From Ureibacillus thermophilus (GTDB lineage: Bacteria; Bacillota; Bacilli; Bacillales_A; Planococcaceae): a DNA stretch of 64,000 bases. Position numbers and translations under genes: made by a program. The stretch is from NCBI RefSeq assembly GCF_042657185.1, contig NZ_JBHSNN010000012.1. The stretch is one strand, 5' to 3'. Positions 1 through 9,018 of the stretch are shown here, in pieces (the stretch's first letter is position 1; each line of letters begins with the position of its first letter). The notes beneath the pieces were generated by a model, which saw only the letters and a program-made list of their open reading frames with translations, ran no database searches and was not told where the DNA came from.

Positions 1-176
1 TGTTTGGCAAACTCACTCAATCATACCTAGCCTTATATGAGGTTCGTGTTCCTCGGACCGGTGTTTTGCCTTCAGATTCCGCGTCACCACGGACACCCTT
101 GCTCTTGGCTAACCTCTACTTCTGTCTTCGGGGTTCGGGACTTACACCCTATAGTTCATGTACATGCCGGGCGCAC
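1..176 (-). ncRNA. Group II intron (IIC-like), 5' end of domain I, partial
   Basis: Read on the minus strand, the segment begins with the group II 5' signature GTGCG at position 176. It continues with blocks I recognise from bacterial class C introns: a TAGGGTGTAAGTCCC-like block, GTTAGCCAA, GCAAGGGTGTCC, GGAATCTGAAGG, and CATATAAGGCTA near the window edge. It lies one base beyond the T-tract of the dtd terminator, which is where class C introns characteristically insert. The rest of the ribozyme and any reverse transcriptase ORF would lie left of the window, so completeness and activity cannot be judged. Confidence 0.8.
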
Positions 177-220
177 CAAAAAGTGGGCGTCTCAAACGGC
201 TTTTCAGACGCCCACTTTTC
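177..220 (-). terminator. dtd rho-independent terminator
   Basis: An 11-bp perfect stem (182-192 with 206-216) is followed on the minus strand by five T residues and then the intron 5' end. The stem shares GGGCGTCT with the hairpin family seen at 11607 and 44680. Confidence 0.85.
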
Positions 221-222
221 TA

Positions 223-663
223 TTATTTTGATTCTAGAATGATTGTAACCGGTCCATCATTGACAAGGGATACTTCCATCATCGCGCCAAAAATGCCAGT
301 TTCCACTTTCAAGCCTTGTTCACGCAGCGCTTCATTGAAGGCATTCCATAACGGTTCTGCCTGTTCTGGCCGGGCAGCTTCCACAAAGCTCGGTCTTCTC
401 CCTTTCTTTGTTTCTGCATACAACGTGAATTGGGAAACAGATAAAATATCCCCGCCATGCTCTTTGATGGAATGATTCATTTTCCCCTGTTCATCTTCCC
501 AAATACGGATTTCCGCTACTTTCTTCGCTAAATATTGCACATCTTCCATTGTATCTGTATGGGTAATGCCCACAAGAAGCACATACCCTTTCTCAATTTG
601 TCCTGTCACTTTTCCATCAATGGTTACTTTCGCTTCTTTGCTTCGCTGCAAAACAACTCTCAT
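223..663 (-). CDS. dtd: D-aminoacyl-tRNA deacylase Dtd
   Basis: Hydrolyses D-aminoacyl-tRNAs (D-Tyr and others) in the cytoplasm, keeping D-residues out of proteins. The 146-residue product has the family length and starts MRVVLQRSKEAKV. Both signature motifs are present: SQFTLYA in the middle and the GPVT cross-subunit Gly-cisPro motif near the C-terminus (NDGPVTIIL). The ATG at 663 is preferred over an upstream GTG at 672 because GAGGTG lies about 8 bases before it. It follows relA by about 20 bases on the same strand, the conserved relA-dtd arrangement, so the two are probably cotranscribed and end at the terminator at 177-220. Confidence 0.95.
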   Translation of the reverse strand: MRVVLQRSKEAKVTIDGKVTGQIEKGYVLLVGITHTDTMEDVQYLAKKVAEIRIWEDEQGKMNHSIKEHGGDILSVSQFTLYAETKKGRRPSFVEAARPEQAEPLWNAFNEALREQGLKVETGIFGAMMEVSLVNDGPVTIILESK

Positions 664-683
664 TACAAACACACCTCAAAGCA

Positions 684-2879
684 TTAATTAATCACCCGTT
701 GCACAGAATAAATATCTGGCATTTGTTTAATTTTCTCAACAACTTTATGCAAAACCGAAATATTCGAAATAGCAAGAGTTAGATGAAGGGTTGCAATCTT
801 ATCATGGGCTGCGCGGCCAGAAACAGCTAAAATATTGACTTTTGTATCCGTCACCATATGCATGACATCATTTAATATGCCAGGACGATCAAAGGCAGAA
901 ATTTCAATATCCACTGGGTATTCTTTCTTCGTTGCTGAATCGGTATGCTCCCATTCCACTTCAATCAAACGATTTTCACCGCCTGACTGTATATTCGGAC
1001 AATCTTTCCTGTGAACGGAAACCCCTCTTCCTTTCGTGATGAAGCCGACAATTTCATCGCCAGGAACCGGTGTACAGCATCGAGACAACCGCACTAATAA
1101 ATTGTCGATGCCTTTGACGACAACCCCTAACTCTCCGCTGCTTTTCTTATGTTTTTGGCTTTTCATCTCTTTTTGGATTTTTTCAAGGGCTTCTTCTTGC
1201 TCCCGCTCTCTGCGCTTTTTCTCTGCCAAGCGGTTAACCACTTGCTGAGGCGTAATTCCGCCAACACCAACGGCAGCATATAAATCTTCCTCGTTGGCAA
1301 AATTCAATTTATTTAAAACCCTTTGAATATTTTCTTCAGAAAGCACTTCTTTTACATCAAATTCCTGTGCCCGAATTTCTTTTTCAATCAATTCTTTGCC
1401 TTTTAGGATATTTTCTTCACGCAAATGCTTTTTAAAGAATTGTTTAATTTTGTTTCTTGCCTGGGAACTTTGGGCAATTTTCAGCCAATCCCTGCTCGGA
1501 CCAAAAGATTGCTTAGAAGTTAATATTTCCACAATATCTCCCGTTTTAAGCGGCGTATCAAGGGGAACCATTTTTCCATTCACTTTGGCTCCGATCGTAC
1601 GGTTTCCGATTTCTGTATGCACCCGGTAGGCAAAATCAATCGGAACGCTGCCAGCAGGCAATTCAATAACGTCTCCTTTTGGTGTGAACACATACACCAT
1701 ATCGGAGAATAAATCGAGCTTCAACGCTTCCATAAATTCTTCCGCATTGGAAGATTCATTTTGGAACTCCAGAATTTCGCGGAACCACGTTAATTTTTGG
1801 TCGATGCTTTCTTTATTCGGATTGACTGATTTTCCTTCTTTATAAGCCCAGTGCGCAGCAATCCCGTATTCTGCGATTTTGTGCATTTCTTTTGTACGAA
1901 TCTGCACTTCCAAAGGATCCCCATAAGGTCCAATGACAGTTGTATGAAGGGATTGGTACAAGTTTTGCTTAGGCATGGCAATATAATCTTTAAAACGGCC
2001 AGGCATCGGTTTCCAAAGAGTATGAACAATTCCTAAAACCGCATAACAATCTTTAATACTGTCAACAATGATACGGACAGCCAATAAATCATAAATCTCA
2101 TTAAACTCTTTATTTTGCAGAACCATTTTGCGATAAATGCTGTAAATATGTTTCGGACGGCCGTAAATTTCTGCTTCAATATTCACTTCTTTTAATTGGG
2201 AGCGGATTTCTCCCATGACATTTTCCAAATACGCTTCCCGTTCCGTACGTTTTCGTTTCATTAAGTTTACGATTCGATAATATTGTTGAGGATTTAAATA
2301 GCGGAGAGCCGTATCTTCCAACTCCCATTTCACCTTTGAAATTCCAAGGCGATGGGCAAGAGGAGCGAAAATTTCCAAAGTTTCCTGGGAAATTCGTCGC
2401 TGCTTTTCTGTGGATAAATGTTTTAACGTACGCATATTGTGAAGGCGGTCGGCTAATTTAATCAAAATAACACGAATATCCTGGGCCATTGCAACAAACA
2501 TTTTTCGATGGTTTTCAGCCTGCTGCTCTTCCTTTGATAAATATTTAATTTTTCCTAATTTTGTGACACCATCAACAAGCATGGCCACTTCTTCGCCAAA
2601 TTCAGCTACTAAATCTTCCCTTGTCACAGAAGTATCTTCCACTACGTCATGTAGAAATCCGGCTGCAACTGTTGGTGGATCCATTTGAAGATCCGCTAAT
2701 ATACCAGCCACTTGTATTGGATGGATAATATATGGTTCTCCCGATTTGCGAGTTTGTTCTTTATGAGCTTCTTTTGCCACTTCATAAGCTTTTTTCACAA
2801 ATTCGACGTGCTCATCATTCATATACGTTTTTATTTTTTCAAATACATCTTCGGGCGTCAAAATTTGCTCTTTCGCCAT
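684..2879 (-). CDS. relA: Bifunctional (p)ppGpp synthetase/hydrolase RelA (Rel)
   Basis: Makes and degrades (p)ppGpp, the stringent-response alarmone. The 731-residue protein has an N-terminal HD hydrolase domain (H53, H77-D78 in HDVVEDT). The synthetase domain at about 240-350 contains RFKDYIAMPK and YQSLHTTVIGP; the RFKD motif is the form found in bifunctional enzymes. A TGS domain lies at about 393-455, and a C-terminal ACT domain starts near 655. The start is placed at MAKEQ (ATG 2879) behind GAAGGTGG; an upstream in-frame extension is AT-rich and unlike the family. It is followed by dtd. Confidence 0.97.
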   Translation of the reverse strand: MAKEQILTPEDVFEKIKTYMNDEHVEFVKKAYEVAKEAHKEQTRKSGEPYIIHPIQVAGILADLQMDPPTVAAGFLHDVVEDTSVTREDLVAEFGEEVAMLVDGVTKLGKIKYLSKEEQQAENHRKMFVAMAQDIRVILIKLADRLHNMRTLKHLSTEKQRRISQETLEIFAPLAHRLGISKVKWELEDTALRYLNPQQYYRIVNLMKRKRTEREAYLENVMGEIRSQLKEVNIEAEIYGRPKHIYSIYRKMVLQNKEFNEIYDLLAVRIIVDSIKDCYAVLGIVHTLWKPMPGRFKDYIAMPKQNLYQSLHTTVIGPYGDPLEVQIRTKEMHKIAEYGIAAHWAYKEGKSVNPNKESIDQKLTWFREILEFQNESSNAEEFMEALKLDLFSDMVYVFTPKGDVIELPAGSVPIDFAYRVHTEIGNRTIGAKVNGKMVPLDTPLKTGDIVEILTSKQSFGPSRDWLKIAQSSQARNKIKQFFKKHLREENILKGKELIEKEIRAQEFDVKEVLSEENIQRVLNKLNFANEEDLYAAVGVGGITPQQVVNRLAEKKRREREQEEALEKIQKEMKSQKHKKSSGELGVVVKGIDNLLVRLSRCCTPVPGDEIVGFITKGRGVSVHRKDCPNIQSGGENRLIEVEWEHTDSATKKEYPVDIEISAFDRPGILNDVMHMVTDTKVNILAVSGRAAHDKIATLHLTLAISNISVLHKVVEKIKQMPDIYSVQRVIN

Positions 2880-3052
2880 GATTTGTCCACCTTCAAAAAA
2901 TTTTCTGTTTAATAGTATAAGATTAATTTTATAAAAAAAATATATAAAAAGTAAAGCCCAGTCTTTTAATATTACTTTCAATCAACATTTTAGAATATTG
3001 TAGGAATTTGTCAAAATTTTTCTACTGTAATATTCTTTCTTTAATATAGATA

Positions 3053-3086
3053 GAAAAAATTCGCACGTTGTTCATTTCGTGCGAAT
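3053..3086 (-). terminator. apt terminator
   Basis: An 8-bp stem TTCGCACG/CGTGCGAA is followed on the minus strand by a T-run, 14 bases past the apt stop codon. It separates recJ-apt from relA-dtd. Confidence 0.8.
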
Positions 3087-3099
3087 TCTTCCGAGAAAA

Positions 3100-3612
3100 T
3101 CAATATTGAAGCAATGTTTTTATAGGATAATTTCCGATTTTTTCTCGGCCCTTTAACTCTGTCAATTCAATAATGAATGCACAGCCTACCACTTCGCCGC
3201 CAAGTTTTTCAACTAGCTTGATTGTTGCTTCCACCGTGCCTCCTGTTGCAAGCAAGTCATCAATAATCAACACTTTTTGTCCAGGCGATACAGCATCTTT
3301 ATGCATGGTAAGTACGTTTTTCCCATATTCTAAATCGTACTCTACACTTACCACTTCTCTCGGCAATTTTCCTGGCTTGCGCACTGGTGCAAAACCGATT
3401 CCTAATGCATAGGCAACAGGGCAGCCAACGATAAACCCGCGGGCTTCTGGACCAACAATAATTTCTGCTCCCACTTCTTTTGCAAATTCCACGATTTGGT
3501 CTACCGTATATTTAAAAGCATTCCCATTATCCATTAAAGGCGTAATATCTTTGAAGCTGATTCCTTCTTTTGGAAAATTCTCCACAATTGCAATATGTTC
3601 TCTTAAATTCAT
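3100..3612 (-). CDS. apt: Adenine phosphoribosyltransferase
   Basis: Converts adenine and PRPP to AMP in purine salvage. The 170-residue protein has the type I PRTase PRPP-binding motif VLIIDDLLATGGT in its C-terminal half and the family start MNLREHIAIVENFPKEGI. The ATG at 3612 sits 7 bases behind a strong AAGGAGGA site, so the longer reading from 3657 is rejected. Its ribosome-binding region overlaps the 3' end of recJ (recJ stop near 3626), consistent with translational coupling in a recJ-apt transcript. Confidence 0.97.
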   Translation of the reverse strand: MNLREHIAIVENFPKEGISFKDITPLMDNGNAFKYTVDQIVEFAKEVGAEIIVGPEARGFIVGCPVAYALGIGFAPVRKPGKLPREVVSVEYDLEYGKNVLTMHKDAVSPGQKVLIIDDLLATGGTVEATIKLVEKLGGEVVGCAFIIELTELKGREKIGNYPIKTLLQY

Positions 3613-3625
3613 TACATGTTCCTCC

Positions 3626-5947
3626 TTAGGAATAAGAAAAATCCTTGATTCGCTCATTAAACCATTGCTTTAACTCCGAATAAGTGGAATATAAAAATTG
3701 TTGTTCCATTTCAATTTGCTGTTTGCGCAGTTGATAGCTGGCAGCTTCGGTTAAAGACCGTTTTTCAGTAAATGGATTCACTGAAATCAGACCATTTTCT
3801 ATTGTAACAAAACCAAGCTCAAAAAACACCTTTGTCATAAACTGAATGGCGTCTACATTTAACCCTAAATGTTTCGATAAATGAGGAATGTGTTCCTTCA
3901 AGTTGATAAATGGCCGGCTTTTTAACAACGTATAATAGTGGGCAAAATGTTTCCGCGTTGGCATCCCATTGAAAAACAGAGGATTTGGCGTATAAAATAC
4001 TGCATAAATCCGTTTAGGTTTGGCCGTTTCAATCAGTTTTTCCATCTCATCGATTTGTTTAGGCAAATCTAAGAGCACTAGAAAAGGTGAAAGGGAAAGC
4101 ATCACCGCATCCTCTACCAATTGAATGGATGGCAATATACCGTGGAAACATTGAACGGTTTCCTCACGAAAAGCAATAAAGGAAGAATCTGCTGGGACCA
4201 ATTTTAACCACTGATGAGCATTTGCTTTTCCTCTAAGATCAAATAACTGCCATTCTGACGTCTGGACATCTGAGATGAAAAATTGCGGTTTCTTTCGCCC
4301 TTGCCATTCGTTGATTTGCAAATCTCCAACAACGGATAATTTCACGCCATACGTGATTTCATCGTATAAATATCCTTTATAAAATCCAACAGCATCGATT
4401 ATTCCATAGGCATTTTCCAGTTCCATTTTAATATGCTCTTCCTTCGCCCCAATTTTGCGCATAGAGCGGACAGAAACTTGTTCGATTGCAAAAATCGGCT
4501 TTTCAAATCCGACGCCAAAAGGTTTTAAAGCTTGGATTTCTTCAATGGCTTCAACGGTCACTTCACTTAAATCAACTGGCACATCAATGAATAATTTAGG
4601 AGTCAACAATTCCTCCGTTAAACACTCTAAAGCCTGCTGATGCAAGCGATTTCTTAATTCATCAATATGATTTGCTGTTAAGGTCATCCCAGCAGCCATT
4701 GGGTGACCGCCAAAATGAGGAAGAATATCCCGATTTTTTGCGAGTTCATTATATAAATGAAATCCATCAATACTTCTTGCAGAACCTTTTGCAAGCCCCG
4801 ATTCTTCATCGATAGATAGCACAATCGTCGGTTTGTAATATTTCTCCACTAATCGGGATGCAACAATCCCAATCACTCCCGAATGCCATCCTTCTTTCGC
4901 CACAACCAGCACTAAAGAATTTTTTATATCCGGATTGTTTTCTATCATCTCAATGGCTTCTTCAGTGATGGTATTGACGAAATCTTTTCGTTCATTGTTT
5001 TTTTGATTTAATAATTGGGCGCCTAAAGCTGCGCTTGCTCTATCTTCGCTCATTAAAAATTCTACGCCGGGCTTTGCGTCATCTAAACGTCCAATGGCAT
5101 TCAATCTTGGACCAAAATAAAAACCGATGATTTCTTCGTCAATTTCATGTTGTTTTACACCGGAGACTTCACATAATGCCTGAACCCATGGATTAGTGGA
5201 CTTTCGAATGTGCTCAATCCCTTTTTTAACAAGGTAGCGATTTTCCCCTGTCAATGGCACGAGGTCTGCAATGGTACCTATGGCAACATACTCAAATAAA
5301 TGTTCGGGAACTTCTCCGTATAAAGCATGGGCAAGTTTAAAAGCAACTCCCACTCCCGCCAGTTCTCCAAAAGGATATTGCCCCTTTGGAATTCTTGGAT
5401 GAACGATCACATCAGCGGGCGGAAGCTCATCTCCTGGTTCGTGATGGTCTGTCACAATTACATCCATTCCCAGTTCTTTCGCTAAACGAATCTGATCGAT
5501 TCCACTAATCCCATTATCAACGGTGAGGATTAACTGAACGCCACTATCATGGGCCTTTCGAAACAATTCTTCATGAGGTCCATATCCATGGATAAAGCGG
5601 TTTGGAATTTCATATTCAACATCTGCACCTAAATCCAGAAGTACATTTAACATAACCGTTGTACTTGTTATGCCATCAGCATCATAATCTCCATAGATTA
5701 ATATTTTGTCCCCGCGATTTAGAGCGCGTTCAATGCGTTCGACCGCTTCCTTCATTCCTGATAACATAAACGGATTATGTAAATGAGTATCATCTGTATA
5801 GAAAATATGTTTAGCTTCATCGATGGTTTGAACTCTTGAAGCCAATATTTTGGCGCTTAAACTTGAAATGCCTAATTCCCGTTGTAACCTTTGAACAAAC
5901 AATTGATCGGGATTTTGAATCTTCCACTTTCTTGTAGACTCTATCAT
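3626..5947 (-). CDS. recJ: Single-stranded-DNA-specific exonuclease RecJ
   Basis: A 5'-3' ssDNA exonuclease of the DHH phosphoesterase superfamily, used in recombination and mismatch or base-excision repair. In the 773-residue protein, GDYDADG (86-92) supplies motif I aspartates, VDNG follows near 143, and the namesake D167-H168-H169 is intact. A DHHA1 domain (GGHPMAAG motif) follows. The roughly 200-residue C-terminal extension is typical of the long Bacillus form. The start ATG at 5947 follows GTGAGGAA. The 300 bases of sequence up to secDF hold only the secDF terminator. Confidence 0.96.
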   Translation of the reverse strand: MIESTRKWKIQNPDQLFVQRLQRELGISSLSAKILASRVQTIDEAKHIFYTDDTHLHNPFMLSGMKEAVERIERALNRGDKILIYGDYDADGITSTTVMLNVLLDLGADVEYEIPNRFIHGYGPHEELFRKAHDSGVQLILTVDNGISGIDQIRLAKELGMDVIVTDHHEPGDELPPADVIVHPRIPKGQYPFGELAGVGVAFKLAHALYGEVPEHLFEYVAIGTIADLVPLTGENRYLVKKGIEHIRKSTNPWVQALCEVSGVKQHEIDEEIIGFYFGPRLNAIGRLDDAKPGVEFLMSEDRASAALGAQLLNQKNNERKDFVNTITEEAIEMIENNPDIKNSLVLVVAKEGWHSGVIGIVASRLVEKYYKPTIVLSIDEESGLAKGSARSIDGFHLYNELAKNRDILPHFGGHPMAAGMTLTANHIDELRNRLHQQALECLTEELLTPKLFIDVPVDLSEVTVEAIEEIQALKPFGVGFEKPIFAIEQVSVRSMRKIGAKEEHIKMELENAYGIIDAVGFYKGYLYDEITYGVKLSVVGDLQINEWQGRKKPQFFISDVQTSEWQLFDLRGKANAHQWLKLVPADSSFIAFREETVQCFHGILPSIQLVEDAVMLSLSPFLVLLDLPKQIDEMEKLIETAKPKRIYAVFYTPNPLFFNGMPTRKHFAHYYTLLKSRPFINLKEHIPHLSKHLGLNVDAIQFMTKVFFELGFVTIENGLISVNPFTEKRSLTEAASYQLRKQQIEMEQQFLYSTYSELKQWFNERIKDFSYS

Positions 5948-6039
5948 TTCCTCACTTCCTCACGAAGAACATTATACATAAATTTTAATAGAATTGGACA
6001 TACACTTTTCAAAATTCATCTAAGTATTAATATCACAAC

Positions 6040-6071
6040 AAAAAAGATACTCCCGAACAATCGGGAGTACC
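6040..6071 (-). terminator. secDF terminator
   Basis: A GTACTCCCGA stem with a 4-base loop and a T-run on the minus strand, 18 bases after the secDF stop. Confidence 0.85.
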
Positions 6072-6088
6072 TGTCCCACAACGATTCA

Positions 6089-8356
6089 TTATACAACCGG
6101 CTCGTCTGAACCCCATTGTTTTTTCTCTTTTTTCTTCAAAGTTGTACCTTTTTTATCCATTTCTCGCGTTTTAAGCGTATACCAAAGCTGAGCGGCAATA
6201 CAAATGGATGAGTACATACCTGTAATTAAACCGATGAGCAATGCGATTGAGAAGTTTCGAATCGCCGGCGCACCAAAAATTAAGAGCGCTACAACAACGA
6301 TAATGACAGTCAACACTGTATTAACCGAGCGCCCCATTGTTTGGCGGAGCGATTTATTAATGATGTCCGCAAGCTCTTCTTTCGTTTTAATTTCACCTTT
6401 GTGGTCAACGTTTTCACGAATCCGGTCGAAGGTAACAATGGTATCGTTAATGGAATATCCGACAATCGTTAAAATTGCTGCAATGAATGTAATGTCTACT
6501 TCCAAGCGAAGCACGCTGAAGATTGCCACCATGAAGAATACGTCGTGCAATAATGATGCAATCGCACCGACACCCATTCTCCATTCGAAGCGGATGGCCA
6601 CATAAATAATGATGCCAAGCGAAGCAATAGATAATGCTTTAATGGCATTTTTCACAAGTTCCCGTCCAACTGTCGGGGAAACGGTGCTGACATTTGGCTC
6701 ATGGCCATAGTCTTTCATCACTTTTTCTTTTAAATCCAATGTTTCTTGCTGAGTGAAGTCTTTTTTATAGGTTGCAACAGCTGTATCGCTATTGTCACCG
6801 CTAATGACTAATTCATCTGGCGCAAATCCGATTTTAGCTAAATAATCGGCCATTTCTTCCTGCGTGGTTGGTTCATTTGTTAAAATTTCCACACGCGTAC
6901 CGCTGGAGAAATCGATGCCTAAGTTCAATCGGAAAATACCAATCATGATCGCCCCAATGATGATGATGGCTAAAGAGATTGTGTAGAACTTTTTGCGATT
7001 GTGAACAAAGGCAAAACGGTCAAAATTCGTAGACAAGTCTAGTGTTTCTACGCCTTCTGAAGGGTCGTGAATTTTTGATTTGCGTACGCCGTAGAAGAAT
7101 GGGCTTTCAAATTTTCCGCTTTTGACAAGGAGTCCAAGAAGCACACGGGACAACCATACAGAAGTTACGAAACTTAAAATGATAGAAATCATTAATGTTG
7201 TAGCAAACCCTTTAACCGAGCTTGTACCAAAGAAGAATAGCACGGCTGCAGCCAGCAATGTTGTCAACTGCGCGTCCACGATGGCACTTAAAGATACTTT
7301 TGTACCAATTTTAAATGCTTCTTGAGCCGATTTTCCGACGCGAATTTCCTCGCGAATGCGTTCTGCCGTTAAGATGTTCGCATCAACGGCCATACCGATA
7401 CCGAGCACCAGCGCCGCAATCCCCGGCAGCGTCAACACTGCACCAATCCAGTTTTGAATAAGCAATACTAAATAAGCGAAGACTGTTAAAGTAATAATCG
7501 AGATAAATCCAGGCAATCGATAGTAAAGCAGCATGAAGATAAAGATTAATGCTACCCCAACGATGCTGGCAAAAATCGTGCTTTGTAATGCTTGTTCACC
7601 AAATTGCGCACCAACAGATGTCGCATAAATTTCCGTCAATTTTACTGGAAGTGCCCCGGCATTTAATATGCTCGCTAAATTTTTCGTTTCTTCAACGGTG
7701 AAGTTTCCAGAAATCATGACATCTGTCGTATTTAAAGTTTGGTTTACAGAAGCTGCTGAAATAAATTTCGGATCAGCTTTTGTTGCTTCTTCCTTGTAGG
7801 AGTCTTTGCCTTCCTCAAAGTCCATCCAGATGACTAGTAAATTTTCACCCTGTGGCATTTTGGAAATTTTCGAAGTAATTTCCGCAAATTTTTGAGCATC
7901 TTTTAATGTTAATGTAACAATTGGACGGTTTTGTTGGTCAAAGGATGCAGCAGCGCCGCCTTCCTTTAAATCTGAACCATCCAGCAATAAATTGTCGTTG
8001 ACATCTCGGAACGTCAAATTCGCCGTACTTGACAACATTTCCCGAGCAGAGGATTGATCGTCAATTCCTGCAAGCTGTACGCGAATTCGATTTTCCCCTT
8101 CAACTTGGATGCTCGGTTCGCTAACACCGAAAGCATCAATCCGCTTTGATAAGGCGGTTGTTGTATTTGCAACGACATCATGTGTAATTTTTTGCCCTTC
8201 TTTCAAAGGCTGAACTTCATATAAAACTTCAAATCCACCCTGCAAGTCGAGCCCGAGTTTTACATCTTCCAACACGCCTTTAATCGTAAAGCCCATCGCG
8301 CCAAATAGGACGACGACAGCTACGAAAAAGGCTAAAATACGGCTTTTTGAATTCAT
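6089..8356 (-). CDS. secDF: Fused protein-export membrane protein SecDF
   Basis: A proton-motive-force-driven RND-family accessory of the SecYEG translocase that pulls exported proteins out on the trans side. The 755-residue protein fuses SecD and SecF, as in Bacillus. The SecD part begins with one membrane segment and has KLGLDLQGG and a large extracytoplasmic domain. It is followed by membrane segments containing GIGMAVDANIL. The SecF part has GIDFSSGTRVEI and further segments with GYSINDTIVTFDRIREN. The start MNSKSR (ATG 8356) follows CGAGGAGG; the upstream in-frame extension is rejected. The neighbouring comN matches the B. subtilis order. Confidence 0.97.
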   Translation of the reverse strand: MNSKSRILAFFVAVVVLFGAMGFTIKGVLEDVKLGLDLQGGFEVLYEVQPLKEGQKITHDVVANTTTALSKRIDAFGVSEPSIQVEGENRIRVQLAGIDDQSSAREMLSSTANLTFRDVNDNLLLDGSDLKEGGAAASFDQQNRPIVTLTLKDAQKFAEITSKISKMPQGENLLVIWMDFEEGKDSYKEEATKADPKFISAASVNQTLNTTDVMISGNFTVEETKNLASILNAGALPVKLTEIYATSVGAQFGEQALQSTIFASIVGVALIFIFMLLYYRLPGFISIITLTVFAYLVLLIQNWIGAVLTLPGIAALVLGIGMAVDANILTAERIREEIRVGKSAQEAFKIGTKVSLSAIVDAQLTTLLAAAVLFFFGTSSVKGFATTLMISIILSFVTSVWLSRVLLGLLVKSGKFESPFFYGVRKSKIHDPSEGVETLDLSTNFDRFAFVHNRKKFYTISLAIIIIGAIMIGIFRLNLGIDFSSGTRVEILTNEPTTQEEMADYLAKIGFAPDELVISGDNSDTAVATYKKDFTQQETLDLKEKVMKDYGHEPNVSTVSPTVGRELVKNAIKALSIASLGIIIYVAIRFEWRMGVGAIASLLHDVFFMVAIFSVLRLEVDITFIAAILTIVGYSINDTIVTFDRIRENVDHKGEIKTKEELADIINKSLRQTMGRSVNTVLTVIIVVVALLIFGAPAIRNFSIALLIGLITGMYSSICIAAQLWYTLKTREMDKKGTTLKKKEKKQWGSDEPVV

Positions 8357-8592
8357 TTGAAATCCTCCTCGATGCAATATGTACAAAAGCTTGTACATAC
8401 ATAAACACACGAAAGCATATCTTTACAATAATCTTCCGAACAAGGGGCACAAAATCTTCTCGTGATATTTTTAATCATCGAAGAATAAACTTGAATTGAA
8501 AAATTCGTTCGTACCTATTGTAAAAATATACCTTCCATTTTCTCAGTAACAAACTAATTATGAATCACGAAAGCAAAGCTGTCAAACTGATT

Positions 8593-8925
8593 CTACTTCA
8601 TTTCCATATCAGAATTGTAATGCTTCGCAGGTTTTAACAGTTCGTTCAGTTCTTCTTGATTCACTTCAGAAAACCAATTCGCCGATTGGAACTGTTGGAT
8701 TTGAAGATGATTTACAATCTCTGAACCTCTTAATGAAAAAATCGTCGAAACAACTTCATGCAATCGAATTTCGTTCACTTTTTTCTTTCGCCATTTCTTT
8801 TGAAGACAATAATTCCAAATATCTTCAATCGAAATACCTTCATAGCCGTTCAATTTTAATTCTTCTAATTTGCTTTGAAGCACAGGCAAGACATGTTTAA
8901 ATAAGCGATCGTGTTCAGGCATCAT
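8593..8925 (-). CDS. comN: Post-transcriptional regulator ComN
   Basis: The 110-residue protein resembles the small ComN (YrzD) family that occupies this position between secDF and spoVB in Bacillus. In B. subtilis ComN acts on comE mRNA in competence. The sequence is soluble, helical and charged, with no membrane segment or known catalytic motif; the recognisable region runs through GYEGISIEDIWNYCL and KKVNEIRLHEVVSTIF. It is divergent from spoVB, sharing a 93-base intergenic region. Assignment rests on family resemblance plus synteny. Confidence 0.8.
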   Translation of the reverse strand: MMPEHDRLFKHVLPVLQSKLEELKLNGYEGISIEDIWNYCLQKKWRKKKVNEIRLHEVVSTIFSLRGSEIVNHLQIQQFQSANWFSEVNQEELNELLKPAKHYNSDMEMK

Positions 8926-9018
8926 CCATCATCACTCCACCGTTTTGTATTAACTGAAAATTTTAAAACATACAAATATTGTAACCAAAAAAAGATTAAT
9001 TGAGAAGGGACTGTAGGA

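Noticed and set aside
2880..2981. N-terminal extension of RelA
   Set aside because: Its sequence is hydrophobic and unlike the family; GAAGGTGG directly precedes the internal ATG 2879.
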